From an uncultured Bacteroidota bacterium (GTDB lineage Bacteria > Bacteroidota > Bacteroidia > Flavobacteriales > Flavobacteriaceae): a DNA stretch of 64,000 nucleotides. The notes beneath the pieces were generated by a model, which made no database searches, was not told the origin of the DNA, and worked only from the letters and a program-made list of their open reading frames with translations. This document shows, in pieces, positions 19,094 through 28,876 of this stretch. The number at the start of each line of letters is the position of its first letter. Within the stretch, counting starts at the first letter, position 1. A program made the position numbers and the translations under genes. The stretch covers positions 1 to 64,000 of the forward strand of contig CAJWUI010000006.1 in the NCBI GenBank assembly GCA_913047695.1, read 5' to 3'.

Positions 19094-19135
19094 GGCTTTT
19101 TATATCTGACCGTACAATAATCGTACAAATACCCG

Positions 19136-19174
19136 AAAAAAAACCCTAACATATTAATATTTTATACATTAGGG
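19136..19174 (-). terminator. Intrinsic terminator of the tRNA-Ser gene
   Basis: On the minus strand CCCTAA (19174-19169) pairs with TTAGGG (19149-19144), with an AT-rich loop that can pair further, and is followed by eight Ts (19143-19136). It lies 11 nt after the 3' end of the tRNA gene. Confidence 0.72.
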
Positions 19175-19184
19175 AATTTACCTG

Positions 19185-19268
19185 CGGAGAGACAGGGATT
19201 CGAACCCTGGCAACGCTTACGCGTTGACAGATTAGCAATCTGCTCCATTACCACTCTGGCACCTCTCC
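19185..19268 (-). tRNA. tRNA-Ser (anticodon GCU)
   Basis: On the minus strand an 84-nt class II tRNA folds from GGAGAGG to TCTCTCC plus discriminator G. The acceptor stem pairs over 7 bp with one G-U. The D region is TGCCAGAGTGGTAATGGA, the anticodon loop is TTGCTAA inside stem GCAGA/TCTGT (anticodon GCT), a long variable arm CAACGCGTAAGCGTTG identifies serine, and the T arm is CAGGGTTCGAATCCCTG. It decodes AGC and AGU. The 3' CCA is not encoded: the bases after the discriminator are CAGGT. Confidence 0.96.
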
Positions 19269-19323
19269 AAATTAGGTCGTAAAATTAGTAGATCCCGCAA
19301 AATAAACAATTTTCTCATTAATA

Positions 19324-21369
19324 TTATTCTGGATACTCAATTCTAAGCTGATAAACATTAATAAGCTTTTTGTATAAAACTTTTTTAACGGTTTCAATTT
19401 CTGAAAAGGTTATATCTGACAAATTAAATTGTTTTTCAGACATCTTACCATCAATAATTTTATCAATAAATAATTTTAAATCATTATGTGATGGCGCTTT
19501 TAAACTTTTTGAGGCAGCTTCAACAGAATCGGCCATCATTAAGATAGCTGTCTCTTTAGAAAAAGGTTTAGGACCTGAATACTTAAATTTATCTATATCA
19601 ATATTTTTAGGTGTAAGTTCTTGCTGTTTTTTATAAAAGTAATAAACTAATGATGTTCCATGATGGGTCCTGATAAAGTCAATAATCCTGTCAGGAATTT
19701 TATATTTTTCTGCAATCATTATTCCTTCAATTACATGATCAATAATAATTTTAGCACTTTTTAAAGGACTAAGTTCATCGTGAGGAGAAACACTAGCTGT
19801 TTGATTTTCAGAAAAATATGATGGTGATTTTAATTTTCCAATATCATGATATAATGCCCCAACTCTAACTAATAAGGTGTTTGCTCCTATTTCATTAGCG
19901 GCTGCTTCAGCTAGATTTGCAACTTGTAAAGAATGATTGAATGTACCTGGCGCCTTATCTGAAAGTTCTTTAAGTAATATTGAATTGGTGTCAGTTAATT
20001 CTAATAGAGATACATCTGATACTAAACCAAAAATTCTTTCATATATGTATATTAAGGGCTGTACAAAGAGCATTAATAAACCATTTAACATGAATAGTCC
20101 TACAGGCGTAAAATTTAATTTTAAAATACTACCTTCTTGTATACTTGTAAATGCGAAATATCCTATGATATATACTAAAACAATCTGTCCAACAGATATA
20201 AATAAATTGGCTCTTCTATATAGTTGTTCAACAGACTGAATCGTAATTATTCCAGCTGTTATCTGAAGAAAAACAAATTCAAAACTATTGGGTACAATAA
20301 ATCCTAAAAGTAAGATTGTAAGAACATGAGTGAATAAACCAAGTCTTGCATCAAAAAAAGCTTTAATTATTAGTGGTAGAATACAAATCGGTACTGCAAA
20401 AACATAATCTGTATTATAATTGGTAATTGCTGTAACTGCCATTATAACAATTAGAATATTGAAAAAAATGAATGTTAATTTTCGGTTATTTTCATAAATT
20501 TCAAACCTGTATGAATATAAAAATAATAGTAAAAGTGTAAAGGTGAGGACAATCAAAATACTGTATCCAAAAATTATCCAAAACGAATTTTGTTCTACTT
20601 GTTTACTAATAAACTCACTTCTTAGTGAGTCAAGTATTTTGTAGGTTTTGTCATCTACTAATTCTCCTTCAGCTACAATAAAATCACCATATGCAATAAA
20701 CCCCTTAGATCTTGAAATATTTTGAAGCGATTGTTGTTTCTGTTTTTCGAAAAATTCATTATCCAAAGTAATATTTGGAGCTATGATTTCAAAAAAAAGG
20801 TCATTGAATGTATCCTCATATTCTTCGTAAACAGAATTCATTAATTTTTTCCTCAAAAAATCAAAAATAGCTTCAGGGCGAAATAATTGATTAATATTAA
20901 TTGAAATTTCAGTTTGTTTTTGAATAAGAAAAATTGACTCATTACCCTTATGAATATAATTTGGGGGTAAAACTCCAAGCTCATATATTTCATTTAATTG
21001 CTGAACACCAAAATTATAAAGACTGTCTGCCTGAAATTTTAGGTCTTCTTTATTAAAGAAATTATAAAATTCTTGATCGTAATTTTTAAAAACATTGTCT
21101 CTTAAATTGATATTTGATCTCAAATAAGGTTTTAATCCTTTTAATACCTCATCTTTATCCTTATTTAATTCTTCACTGGTTTTCAATATTGAAAAATCAA
21201 ATGGTGAATAAAAGTCAGGATATTGCCAAGCTCTTCCTTTCTGAAATTCATATTTAAATTGACCTCCAAAAGGAAAGATGTATAAAATTAAAAATGAGCT
21301 CGTCAGAATTAATATTGACTTATAAAACAATCCTTGTTTAGAAACAATGTACTTCCAAAATGATTTCAA
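19324..21369 (-). CDS. 7TM-HD phosphohydrolase (PgpH-like, probable c-di-AMP phosphodiesterase)
   Basis: A 681-residue membrane protein of the 7TMR-HDED/HD family. A first membrane segment lies near residues 18-34, followed by an extracytoplasmic region of about 230 residues, a block of seven membrane segments (about 265-450), and a cytoplasmic HD domain. The HD domain shows FNHSLQVANLAEAAA, GALYHDIGK (HD near residue 507), HVIEGIMIAEKY, and IRTHHGTSLVYYF. Proteins of this build in Bacillota and Bacteroidota (PgpH) hydrolyse the second messenger c-di-AMP; that activity is inferred here. The gene stands alone, is transcribed toward the tRNA-Ser gene, and is divergent from a C40 peptidase gene. 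Confidence 0.87.
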   Translation of the reverse strand: MKSFWKYIVSKQGLFYKSILILTSSFLILYIFPFGGQFKYEFQKGRAWQYPDFYSPFDFSILKTSEELNKDKDEVLKGLKPYLRSNINLRDNVFKNYDQEFYNFFNKEDLKFQADSLYNFGVQQLNEIYELGVLPPNYIHKGNESIFLIQKQTEISININQLFRPEAIFDFLRKKLMNSVYEEYEDTFNDLFFEIIAPNITLDNEFFEKQKQQSLQNISRSKGFIAYGDFIVAEGELVDDKTYKILDSLRSEFISKQVEQNSFWIIFGYSILIVLTFTLLLLFLYSYRFEIYENNRKLTFIFFNILIVIMAVTAITNYNTDYVFAVPICILPLIIKAFFDARLGLFTHVLTILLLGFIVPNSFEFVFLQITAGIITIQSVEQLYRRANLFISVGQIVLVYIIGYFAFTSIQEGSILKLNFTPVGLFMLNGLLMLFVQPLIYIYERIFGLVSDVSLLELTDTNSILLKELSDKAPGTFNHSLQVANLAEAAANEIGANTLLVRVGALYHDIGKLKSPSYFSENQTASVSPHDELSPLKSAKIIIDHVIEGIMIAEKYKIPDRIIDFIRTHHGTSLVYYFYKKQQELTPKNIDIDKFKYSGPKPFSKETAILMMADSVEAASKSLKAPSHNDLKLFIDKIIDGKMSEKQFNLSDITFSEIETVKKVLYKKLINVYQLRIEYPE

Positions 21370-21494
21370 ATAATTTATTTTGATTCAAATCTACATAATC
21401 TTCCTATTATTACATATATTTTTCGTACTCCCTGAGATTTAAGGATACAAAGCTTTATTTTTACAAAACCTAACAAAATAAATTTTAAGTTATT

Positions 21495-22244
21495 TTGGAT
21501 TACGGAATATGTAATTTAAGCATTGTGCCGATTAGAATAAGCAATTCACACCAAAGTGAGCTTATTTCTCAACTTTTGTATGGAGATTGCTTTAAATTAT
21601 TGAAAGAGAAAGAAGGTTGGATTAAGATAATAACACTTTGCGACGAATATACAGGATGGATTGATAAAAAACAATTCTTAGAAATTAGTAAGGATAACGC
21701 AGAGGAAATTTCTTTTGAAAAGAATAAATATAGTAACCGGTTAATCGATTACATTGAAACATCCGATGGTAAATTAGCATGCTTATTTTTGGGAAGTAAT
21801 GTTGGAGCAGCGGGGTTTCTTGGACATAAATTTGATGGACATTTTCAAGTGAAATCCAATAAAAAATCAAACTTGATCAGAATAGCATCTCTTTATCTAA
21901 ATTCTCCCTATCTGTGGGGTGGAATAACACCTTCAGGAATCGATTGTTCAGGTCTTACTCAAATGACCTATAGGATCAATGGTCATTTTATTCCAAGAGA
22001 TGCGAGTCAACAAGTTGAGTTAGGCGAAACTTTAAGTTTTATTGATGAAAGTCAAGCAGGAGATTTAGCTTTTTTTGACGATGATGAAGGAAAAATTATT
22101 CACGTCGGAATATTACTTGAAAATAATTATATACTTCATTCGCATGGTAAAGTTAAGATTGACAGGATAGATCAAACTGGTATATACAACTTAGATATGC
22201 AAAAACACAGTCATAAATTAAGAATTATAAAAAAAATATTTTAG
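21495..22244 (+). CDS. C40-family (NlpC/P60) cell-wall hydrolase with SH3 region
   Basis: A 249-residue protein. The N-terminal half looks like a bacterial SH3 domain (LLYGDCFKLLKEKEGWIKI, near residues 25-50). The C-terminal half is an NlpC/P60 papain-like domain: YLWGGITPSGIDCSGLTQM holds the catalytic Cys, HVGILLENN the catalytic His, and HSHGKV the third residue. Family members cut gamma-D-glutamyl-diamino acid bonds in peptidoglycan stem peptides. No signal peptide is visible, so it may act on imported muropeptides in the cytoplasm. The start is TTG at 21495, in frame and matching the family start; no useful ATG lies nearby. Confidence 0.85.
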   Translation: MDYGICNLSIVPIRISNSHQSELISQLLYGDCFKLLKEKEGWIKIITLCDEYTGWIDKKQFLEISKDNAEEISFEKNKYSNRLIDYIETSDGKLACLFLGSNVGAAGFLGHKFDGHFQVKSNKKSNLIRIASLYLNSPYLWGGITPSGIDCSGLTQMTYRINGHFIPRDASQQVELGETLSFIDESQAGDLAFFDDDEGKIIHVGILLENNYILHSHGKVKIDRIDQTGIYNLDMQKHSHKLRIIKKIF

Positions 22245-22260
22245 AAAACACCTAAAAAAT

Positions 22261-23481
22261 CTATTTCACTAAATCTTTCATTTTTTTAAACCCTTCCGTG
22301 TTTCCTAAAGTACCATATATATTCATAAGAGTTTTAACTGCTTCTTGATTTTGATTTATAGAAATAAGTTTTTCCAGAATTGGAACGCAATCTTTATAAA
22401 GATTCTCTCTTTCGGTTTTTAGCACATCATATCTTGCATTGTCAGCCCTTGAGTTTCCTAAACCATTCATCTCCTCTACGATTGAGCTTTCACCTTGCAA
22501 TATTAAAGACACGAGATTCAAGTATCCAGATTCGAAGTTAGGGTCTAATTCAATAGTTTTTTTATAATACTTGGTAGCTTCTGTTTTGTTTCCTTTTTTA
22601 TCATTAACAACACCAATATTGAAATAAAGTACAGCGTTCGTAGGATCTTGTTCAATCGCTTCTTTCATAAGCTCTTCAAAACGTTCATTTTCGTTAAGCT
22701 GAATGTAAAGATTGGCTTGAGTTATAATAAGATTTAGATCTTTGGGATCGGTTTCCCTTGCAAGCTTTACTGCTTCCATGGCTTTGTCATTTTCACCTTT
22801 CTGGGCATAAATTAGTGCAATATTTTTTATAATCTCAGGGTATCTTGATTCTGTAGTCTCTTCTCTAAAATCAGTGTATTCTTTAGTCTTTTTGTATATA
22901 TTATATTCAGACTCTGAAAATTCAACCTCTTCATCCGTTTCAACAGATTTTGCAAAGAATCTTGATACAATACCTTCATATCTCATGTCTTTTAACATTT
23001 GATAATAAGTTAGTGCGGTATCAAAATTAGATCCATTTACCGCAGCTGATGCTGCATAATAGAGATAGTCTTGATTAATTTCAGGGTTAATACTGTAAGC
23101 TAGGTAAAGTTTAGGTGCAGAATCTGAATAACGTTTTTTAGCATTGTCTTCTATTGCACTATTAACTATATCAGAGGTTAATTTAATTATCTGGTTATCA
23201 TATTCAGTATCTTTTCCACCCAAGGAATTATAATTCTTATACTTATCGTATGAGGATTGAAAATTGCCATTTTCCTGGTCGATTTTAGCTTCAAGGTATA
23301 TTTTCTGTAACAATATTTTTTGGTCAGCTGATTCAAAAAGAGTTTTACTATTGACAAGTATTTCAGAAGCACCCTTAACATCTCCTGATTCAAATAGTTT
23401 TTCAGCTTTTTTGAGTTCCTTTTTTTGTGCGCTTATTACATTAAATCCTAAAATTAGGGCTATTAATATATATTTTTTCAT
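22261..23481 (-). CDS. Exported TPR-repeat protein
   Basis: A 406-residue protein with signal peptide MKKYILIALILGFNVISAQ followed by tetratricopeptide repeats across most of its length, clearest at about residues 210-330 (IALIYAQKGENDKAMEAVKLARETDP, then NAVLYFNIGVVNDKKGNKTEA and IELDPNFESGYLNL). TPR arrays bind other proteins; the partner is unknown. It follows gyrA by 21 nt on the same strand, an order common in Flavobacteriia, so it is probably cotranscribed with gyrA. It converges on the C40 gene with a 16-nt gap. Confidence 0.85.
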   Translation of the reverse strand: MKKYILIALILGFNVISAQKKELKKAEKLFESGDVKGASEILVNSKTLFESADQKILLQKIYLEAKIDQENGNFQSSYDKYKNYNSLGGKDTEYDNQIIKLTSDIVNSAIEDNAKKRYSDSAPKLYLAYSINPEINQDYLYYAASAAVNGSNFDTALTYYQMLKDMRYEGIVSRFFAKSVETDEEVEFSESEYNIYKKTKEYTDFREETTESRYPEIIKNIALIYAQKGENDKAMEAVKLARETDPKDLNLIITQANLYIQLNENERFEELMKEAIEQDPTNAVLYFNIGVVNDKKGNKTEATKYYKKTIELDPNFESGYLNLVSLILQGESSIVEEMNGLGNSRADNARYDVLKTERENLYKDCVPILEKLISINQNQEAVKTLMNIYGTLGNTEGFKKMKDLVK

Positions 23482-23502
23482 TTCCGTGTTAGTTTCATTA
23501 AT

Positions 23503-26001
23503 TTATTCAATAATTGTACCATCATTTACTTCTAGATCATTTACATCCTCTATCTTATCATCGTCTTTCATAACTTTTGCGACCGCTGCTATAGTATCCT
23601 CAGATTTTAAATTTATTAATTTGACACCTTGAGTTGCTCGACCCATGACTCTTAATCCGCTAATTTCCATTCTAATAGCAATACCTGATTTATTTATTAT
23701 CATTAGATCGTCTTGATCATTAACATTTTTTATAGCAACAAGTACTCCTGTTTTTTCAGTTATAGATATAGTCTTAACACCTTTACCTCCCCTATTTGTT
23801 ACTCTGTAATCTTCAAGGCTTGATCTTTTACCATAACCATTCTCAGAAACTACTAGTATGTTTGCATCCATATCATTTAATGCAATCATTCCCACTACTT
23901 CGTCTTCATCATCATTAAGTGTAATTCCTCTTACACCACTGGCCCCACGTCCCATTGGTCTTGTTTTACTCTCTTCGAATCTGATTGCTTTTCCTGATTT
24001 AACTGCTAACATTACATGACTGTTGCCTGTCGTTAATTTTGCCTCCAGAAGAACGTCACCTTCTCTGATGCTAATCGCATTTATTCCATTTGTTCGGGGA
24101 CGTGAATATTGCTCTAATGATGTTTTTTTTACTTGACCTTTTCTAGTAGCCATTATGACATAATGACTATTAATGTAATTGTCATCTTTTAGATCTTGAG
24201 TACATATAAAAGCTTCAACTTTATCGTCTTGTTCGATGTTTATTAAGTTTTGTATTGCCCTACCTTTTGAAGTTTTTGATCCCTCTGGAATTTCATAAAC
24301 ACGCATCCAAAAACATTTTCCCTTTTGTGTGAAAAAAAGCATGTACTGATGGTTAGTTCCAACAAATAAGTCTTGGAGAAAGTCTTCATCTCTAGTGGTT
24401 GAAGCTTTTTGCCCGACACCACCCCTATTTTGGATCTTATACTCAATCAAAGGGGTCCTTTTTATGTAACCTGCATGAGAGATAGTAATTACAACTTTCT
24501 CGTTTGGAATCATATCTTCAATACTTAAATCACCCCCTGCATATTCAATTTTTGATCGGCGCTCATCTCCATATTTTTCTTTAATCTCAATCAGTTCATC
24601 TTTGATGATTGACATTCTACGATTTTTATTTTCAAGAATGTTTTTAAGGTCAGCAATTGTTTTGACCAAGCTTTCATATTCTGATCTTAACTTATCCTGC
24701 TCTAATCCCGTCAGTTGTCTAAGACGCATCTCTACTATTGCCTTCGCCTGAATATCTGAAAGCTCAAAACGATTAATTAAATTTTTCTTAGCCTCATCCG
24801 TATTATCAGACGCTCTTATTATCTTAATAACCTCATCAATATTATCAGATGCTTTTATTAAACCTTCCAAAATATGGGCCCTTTCCTCAGCTTTTCGTAA
24901 TTCAAACTTAGTCCTACGGACAACTACTTCATGACGGTGCTCAACAAAATAATGAATCATTTCTTTTAGATTCAACATCTGAGGTTTACCTTCAACTAAA
25001 GCGATATTGTTAACGCTAAATGATGATTGAAGGGATGTATATTTATAGAGTTTATTTAAAACTATATTTGGGATGGCATCCCTCTTAAGAACATAAACAA
25101 TTCTCATTCCATTTCGGTCGGACTCATCTCTTATTGAAGTAATCCCTTCAATTTTTTTATCATTGACTAATTCCGCAGTTTTACGAATCATTTCTGCTTT
25201 ATTAACTTGATAAGGAATTTCATCTACAACTATACATTCTCTACCGTTAATTTCTTCAATATTTGCCTTAGCCCTTATTACAACTCGACCTCTCCCAGTA
25301 AGAAATGCTTCCTTAACCCCATCATAGCCATAAATTGTTCCTCCGGTTGGAAAATCTGGTGCCTTTATGATTTGTATTAAATCCTCAATTGAAATATCAT
25401 TATTTTCAATGTATTCAATTATTCCATCCACGACTTCACTCAAATTATGGGGAGGCATGTTTGTTGCCATTCCAACAGCAATCCCAGAAGCTCCATTAAT
25501 TAGTAGATTTGGAACTCTGGTAGGGAGGACTTTAGGTTCGTTTAAGGTATCATCAAAATTGAGTTGCAAATCAACAGTTTCTTTTTCAATATCTGCCATT
25601 AAATCCTCAGAAATTTTTTTCATTCGAGCTTCAGTATATCTCATAGCTGCAGGACTGTCTCCATCAATTGATCCAAAATTTCCCTGACCATCCACCAAAA
25701 GGTATCTCAGACTCCAATCCTGAGCCATACGGACCATGGTGTCATATACTGAACTATCTCCGTGTGGATGATATTTTCCTAGAACTTCTCCAACAATACG
25801 TGCGGATTTTTTGTAAGCGGTATTAGAACGAATTCCAAGTTCATGCATTCCAAATAAAACTCTCCTGTGAACAGGTTTTAAACCATCTCTAACGTCAGGT
25901 AGAGCACGTGACACAATGACAGACATTGAATAGTCAATGTAAGCAGATTGCATCTCGTCTTCAATCTTAATTGGAATAAGTTTATCACTTTGGTTCATCA
26001 A
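23503..26001 (-). CDS. gyrA: DNA gyrase subunit A
   Basis: An 832-residue type IIA topoisomerase subunit. With GyrB it introduces negative supercoils by ATP-driven double-strand passage. The N-terminal breakage-reunion domain shows [20 protein letters not shown] (about residues 30-50), [13 protein letters not shown] with Ser at position 83 in the quinolone-resistance region, and the catalytic tyrosine in RYTEAR (Tyr122). The C-terminal beta-pinwheel is present with repeats such as GRGASGVRG, and a GyrA-box-like NRGGKGVKT. Length is normal for Bacteroidota. It is first in a probable gyrA-TPR operon and divergent from clpC across a 211-bp gap. Confidence 0.97.
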   Translation of the reverse strand: MMNQSDKLIPIKIEDEMQSAYIDYSMSVIVSRALPDVRDGLKPVHRRVLFGMHELGIRSNTAYKKSARIVGEVLGKYHPHGDSSVYDTMVRMAQDWSLRYLLVDGQGNFGSIDGDSPAAMRYTEARMKKISEDLMADIEKETVDLQLNFDDTLNEPKVLPTRVPNLLINGASGIAVGMATNMPPHNLSEVVDGIIEYIENNDISIEDLIQIIKAPDFPTGGTIYGYDGVKEAFLTGRGRVVIRAKANIEEINGRECIVVDEIPYQVNKAEMIRKTAELVNDKKIEGITSIRDESDRNGMRIVYVLKRDAIPNIVLNKLYKYTSLQSSFSVNNIALVEGKPQMLNLKEMIHYFVEHRHEVVVRRTKFELRKAEERAHILEGLIKASDNIDEVIKIIRASDNTDEAKKNLINRFELSDIQAKAIVEMRLRQLTGLEQDKLRSEYESLVKTIADLKNILENKNRRMSIIKDELIEIKEKYGDERRSKIEYAGGDLSIEDMIPNEKVVITISHAGYIKRTPLIEYKIQNRGGVGQKASTTRDEDFLQDLFVGTNHQYMLFFTQKGKCFWMRVYEIPEGSKTSKGRAIQNLINIEQDDKVEAFICTQDLKDDNYINSHYVIMATRKGQVKKTSLEQYSRPRTNGINAISIREGDVLLEAKLTTGNSHVMLAVKSGKAIRFEESKTRPMGRGASGVRGITLNDDEDEVVGMIALNDMDANILVVSENGYGKRSSLEDYRVTNRGGKGVKTISITEKTGVLVAIKNVNDQDDLMIINKSGIAIRMEISGLRVMGRATQGVKLINLKSEDTIAAVAKVMKDDDKIEDVNDLEVNDGTIIE

Positions 26002-26212
26002 TCATAAGTTTAGTAAAGCTAAAATACATAAACAGAGTACAATAAGTAATTATTATCCAAGGTAAAAACTTTAAATTATTAACATTATTTAGTTATATTT
26101 TGGTGGTAAATAATACAGCTCCTTTTTTTGAATTCTTAATATTTTTTTGTCAATTAGCAGTGTGAATGGAGAATGGTATATTTTTTGACCACAATTTTGA
26201 AATGATAAGCCT
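26002..26212. other. Divergent gyrA/clpC intergenic region
   Basis: A 211-bp AT-rich gap holding both promoters. No clean TAnnTTTG box is seen for either gene; TATATTTTTTG near 26178 is a near miss for clpC. No small gene or RNA is supported. Confidence 0.4.
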
Positions 26213-28753
26213 ATGGATGATAATTTTTCACCTCGCGTAAAAGATGTTATAGCCTTCAGTAAAGAAGAGGCATTAAGACTCGGCCATAACTTTATTGGTA
26301 CTGAACATCTTATGCTCGGTATTCTAAGAGATGGAGGAGGAAAAGCTATTGCTATTTTGAATTCAATTGAGGTAAATTTAGAGGAACTTAGACGCAAGGT
26401 TGAGATACTTAACCCTGCTGTAATTGACAATGTTCAGACATTAAATGATAAAAAAAACCTTCATCTGACTCGGCAAGCTGAAAGAGCCTTGAAGACAACA
26501 TTTCTTGAAGCTAAATTATTTCAAAGCGAACTTATAAATACCGTTCATCTATTACTTTGTATACTTAGAAATGAAAATGATCCTACAACAAAACTCCTTT
26601 CACAATTAAGCATCGACTATGATATTGTTAAAGAACAATTTAAACTAATGCTTGCGAATGACTCTGCAACTTTCGAAGATTTACCATCTTCTTCTTTTCC
26701 AGACGAAAAAGATAGTGAGAGTGGCAGTAAAGAAAATCCATTCATACCAACTTCTGAAGCCAAAACCACGAAAAAATCAAAAACACCCGTTTTAGATAAT
26801 TTTGGTAGAGACATAACTTCACTAGCTGAGCAAGAAAAATTGGATCCAGTAGTTGGTAGAGAGAAAGAAATTGAAAGAGTATCTCAAATTTTGAGTAGAA
26901 GGAAAAAAAATAACCCTTTACTTATAGGAGAGCCTGGAGTTGGGAAATCTGCAATTGCTGAAGGCCTTGCACTAAGAATAATTCAAAAAAGAGTTTCTCG
27001 AGTCCTGTACAACAAACGGGTCGTAGGTCTTGACTTAGCGAGTCTTGTTGCTGGAACGAAATACAGAGGACAGTTTGAAGAGCGAATGAAAGCACTTATG
27101 AATGAGCTTGAAAAAAACGATGATATAATACTTTTTATTGACGAAATACACACCATAGTTGGTGCTGGTGGAGCTACAGGTAGTCTTGACGCCTCAAATA
27201 TGTTTAAGCCAGCACTGGCAAGAGGTGAAATTCAATGTATTGGAGCAACAACTCTTGATGAATATAGACAAAATATTGAGAAAGATGGGGCACTAGAAAG
27301 AAGATTTCAAAAAATACTTGTAGAACAAACTACCCCCAAAGAAACTCTAGAAATACTAAAAAATATTAAAGATAGGTACGAGAATCACCATAATGTAAAT
27401 TACACTGACGAGGCTTTAAATGCGTGTGTGGATTTAACCAACCGTTATATGTCAGACCGTTATCTTCCAGACAAAGCAATTGATGCATTGGATGAAGCAG
27501 GTTCTAGGGTACATATAAACAATATGAGTGTTCCAAAGGAGATTGTTGAACTTGAAAATGAACTAGATCAAGTTAGGGATTTAAAAAACTCAGTTGTAAA
27601 GAAACAGAAATATGAAGAAGCTGCTAAACTCCGAGACGACGAAAAGCGTGTAGAAAGATCGTTATTAGAAGCACAAGAAAAATGGCAGGAAGAATCGAAG
27701 CAAAACAGAATTACTGTTGGCGATAACGATATAGCAGACGTAGTTTCAATGATGACTAATGTTCCAGTCAATAAGATTGTAAAATCGGAAAAAAATAAAC
27801 TTTCAAAATTAAAGAGGTTAATACAAACAAAACTAATTGGCCAAGATGAAGCTGTTGAGAAAGTTGTAAAAGCAATTCAAAGAAACAGAGCGGGCTTAAA
27901 AGTTCCAGATAAACCAATTGGATCTTTCATTTTTTTAGGACAAACTGGAGTTGGTAAAACACAACTAGCCAAGATTTTGGCATCTGAAATTTTTGACTCA
28001 GAGGAAAACTTGGTTCGTGTTGATATGAGCGAATACATGGAAAAATTTGCAATTTCAAGATTGATTGGTTCACCGCCTGGCTACGTTGGATATGAAGAAG
28101 GCGGTCAATTAACCGAAAAAGTACGAACAAGGCCATACTCCGTCATTTTGCTAGATGAAGTTGAGAAAGCTCATCCTGACATTTTTAATATGTTGTTGCA
28201 AGTTCTTGATGACGGTTTTTTAACAGACAGCCTCGGAAGAAAAATTAACTTCCAAAACACCATAATAATAATGACGTCAAATATTGGAGCCCGTCAAGTA
28301 AAAGATTTTGGAAGGGGACTTGGTTTTGAAACATCATCTCAAAAAGCTCAATCAAAAGAAATTGAGAAAGGTGTAATTGAAAAAGAGTTAAAGAAGACCT
28401 TTTCTCCAGAGTTTCTGAACAGAGTTGATGATATTGTGGTCTTCAACAACCTTGAAAGAAAACATATCAGAAAAATTGTGGATATAGAATTAATCAAACT
28501 AATTGACAGAATTGTTAAGTTGGGTTATTTTATAGAGATATCAAATGCGGCAAGGGATTATATAACTGAAAAAGGTTATGACAATAAATATGGTGCAAGA
28601 CCACTTAACAGAGCAATCCAAAAACATATAGAAGATTTAGTTGCTGAAAATATCGTCAATAACTCAATTTCTGAGGGTGACCAGATTCTGATAGATAAAA
28701 ATAAAAAAGAAGATAAATTAGATTTGATTGTTAAAGAGAAAGTCGAAAACTAA
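26213..28753 (+). CDS. clpC: ClpC-type AAA+ protease ATPase subunit
   Basis: An 846-residue Clp/Hsp100 unfoldase that feeds substrates to ClpP. Order: Clp N-domain repeats (residues 1-145, RVKDVIAFSKEEALRLGHNFIGTEH begins the first), AAA+ domain 1 with Walker A GEPGVGKSA near residue 240, a middle region with a UVR-type motif (KKQKYEEAAKLRDDEKR, about 462-478), AAA+ domain 2 with Walker A GQTGVGKTQ near residue 577, and a C-terminal D2-small domain. The UVR-type middle segment separates ClpC from ClpB and ClpA. It is a single-gene unit, divergent from gyrA; downstream is thrA after 123 nt. Confidence 0.94.
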   Translation: MDDNFSPRVKDVIAFSKEEALRLGHNFIGTEHLMLGILRDGGGKAIAILNSIEVNLEELRRKVEILNPAVIDNVQTLNDKKNLHLTRQAERALKTTFLEAKLFQSELINTVHLLLCILRNENDPTTKLLSQLSIDYDIVKEQFKLMLANDSATFEDLPSSSFPDEKDSESGSKENPFIPTSEAKTTKKSKTPVLDNFGRDITSLAEQEKLDPVVGREKEIERVSQILSRRKKNNPLLIGEPGVGKSAIAEGLALRIIQKRVSRVLYNKRVVGLDLASLVAGTKYRGQFEERMKALMNELEKNDDIILFIDEIHTIVGAGGATGSLDASNMFKPALARGEIQCIGATTLDEYRQNIEKDGALERRFQKILVEQTTPKETLEILKNIKDRYENHHNVNYTDEALNACVDLTNRYMSDRYLPDKAIDALDEAGSRVHINNMSVPKEIVELENELDQVRDLKNSVVKKQKYEEAAKLRDDEKRVERSLLEAQEKWQEESKQNRITVGDNDIADVVSMMTNVPVNKIVKSEKNKLSKLKRLIQTKLIGQDEAVEKVVKAIQRNRAGLKVPDKPIGSFIFLGQTGVGKTQLAKILASEIFDSEENLVRVDMSEYMEKFAISRLIGSPPGYVGYEEGGQLTEKVRTRPYSVILLDEVEKAHPDIFNMLLQVLDDGFLTDSLGRKINFQNTIIIMTSNIGARQVKDFGRGLGFETSSQKAQSKEIEKGVIEKELKKTFSPEFLNRVDDIVVFNNLERKHIRKIVDIELIKLIDRIVKLGYFIEISNAARDYITEKGYDNKYGARPLNRAIQKHIEDLVAENIVNNSISEGDQILIDKNKKEDKLDLIVKEKVEN

Positions 28754-28824
28754 AATTTAAACTCTAACTTTATTTTTATTTCAAACCTTTTCTACCAAAT
28801 TGTTAATTGGCTAACAATAAATGT

Positions 28825-28832
28825 TATTTTTG
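28825..28832 (+). promoter_or_regulatory. Probable -7 box of the thr operon
   Basis: TATTTTTG fits the Bacteroidota -7 consensus TAnnTTTG, 44 nt before the thrA start. TTG triplets upstream lie at spacings of 22 and 15 nt, neither ideal. The leader between this box and thrA shows no threonine-rich leader peptide. Confidence 0.5.
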
Positions 28833-28876
28833 CGATTATTTATTTAGATTCAGTTTAATACCATATCAACTATTTT

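Noticed and set aside
26089-26430. 113-residue minus-strand frame across the clpC start
   Set aside because: It mostly mirrors clpC codons, has no homology and no ribosome or promoter signal.
28833-28876. Threonine leader-peptide attenuator before thrA
   Set aside because: No short frame with Thr/Ile codons and no terminator/antiterminator stems are seen.
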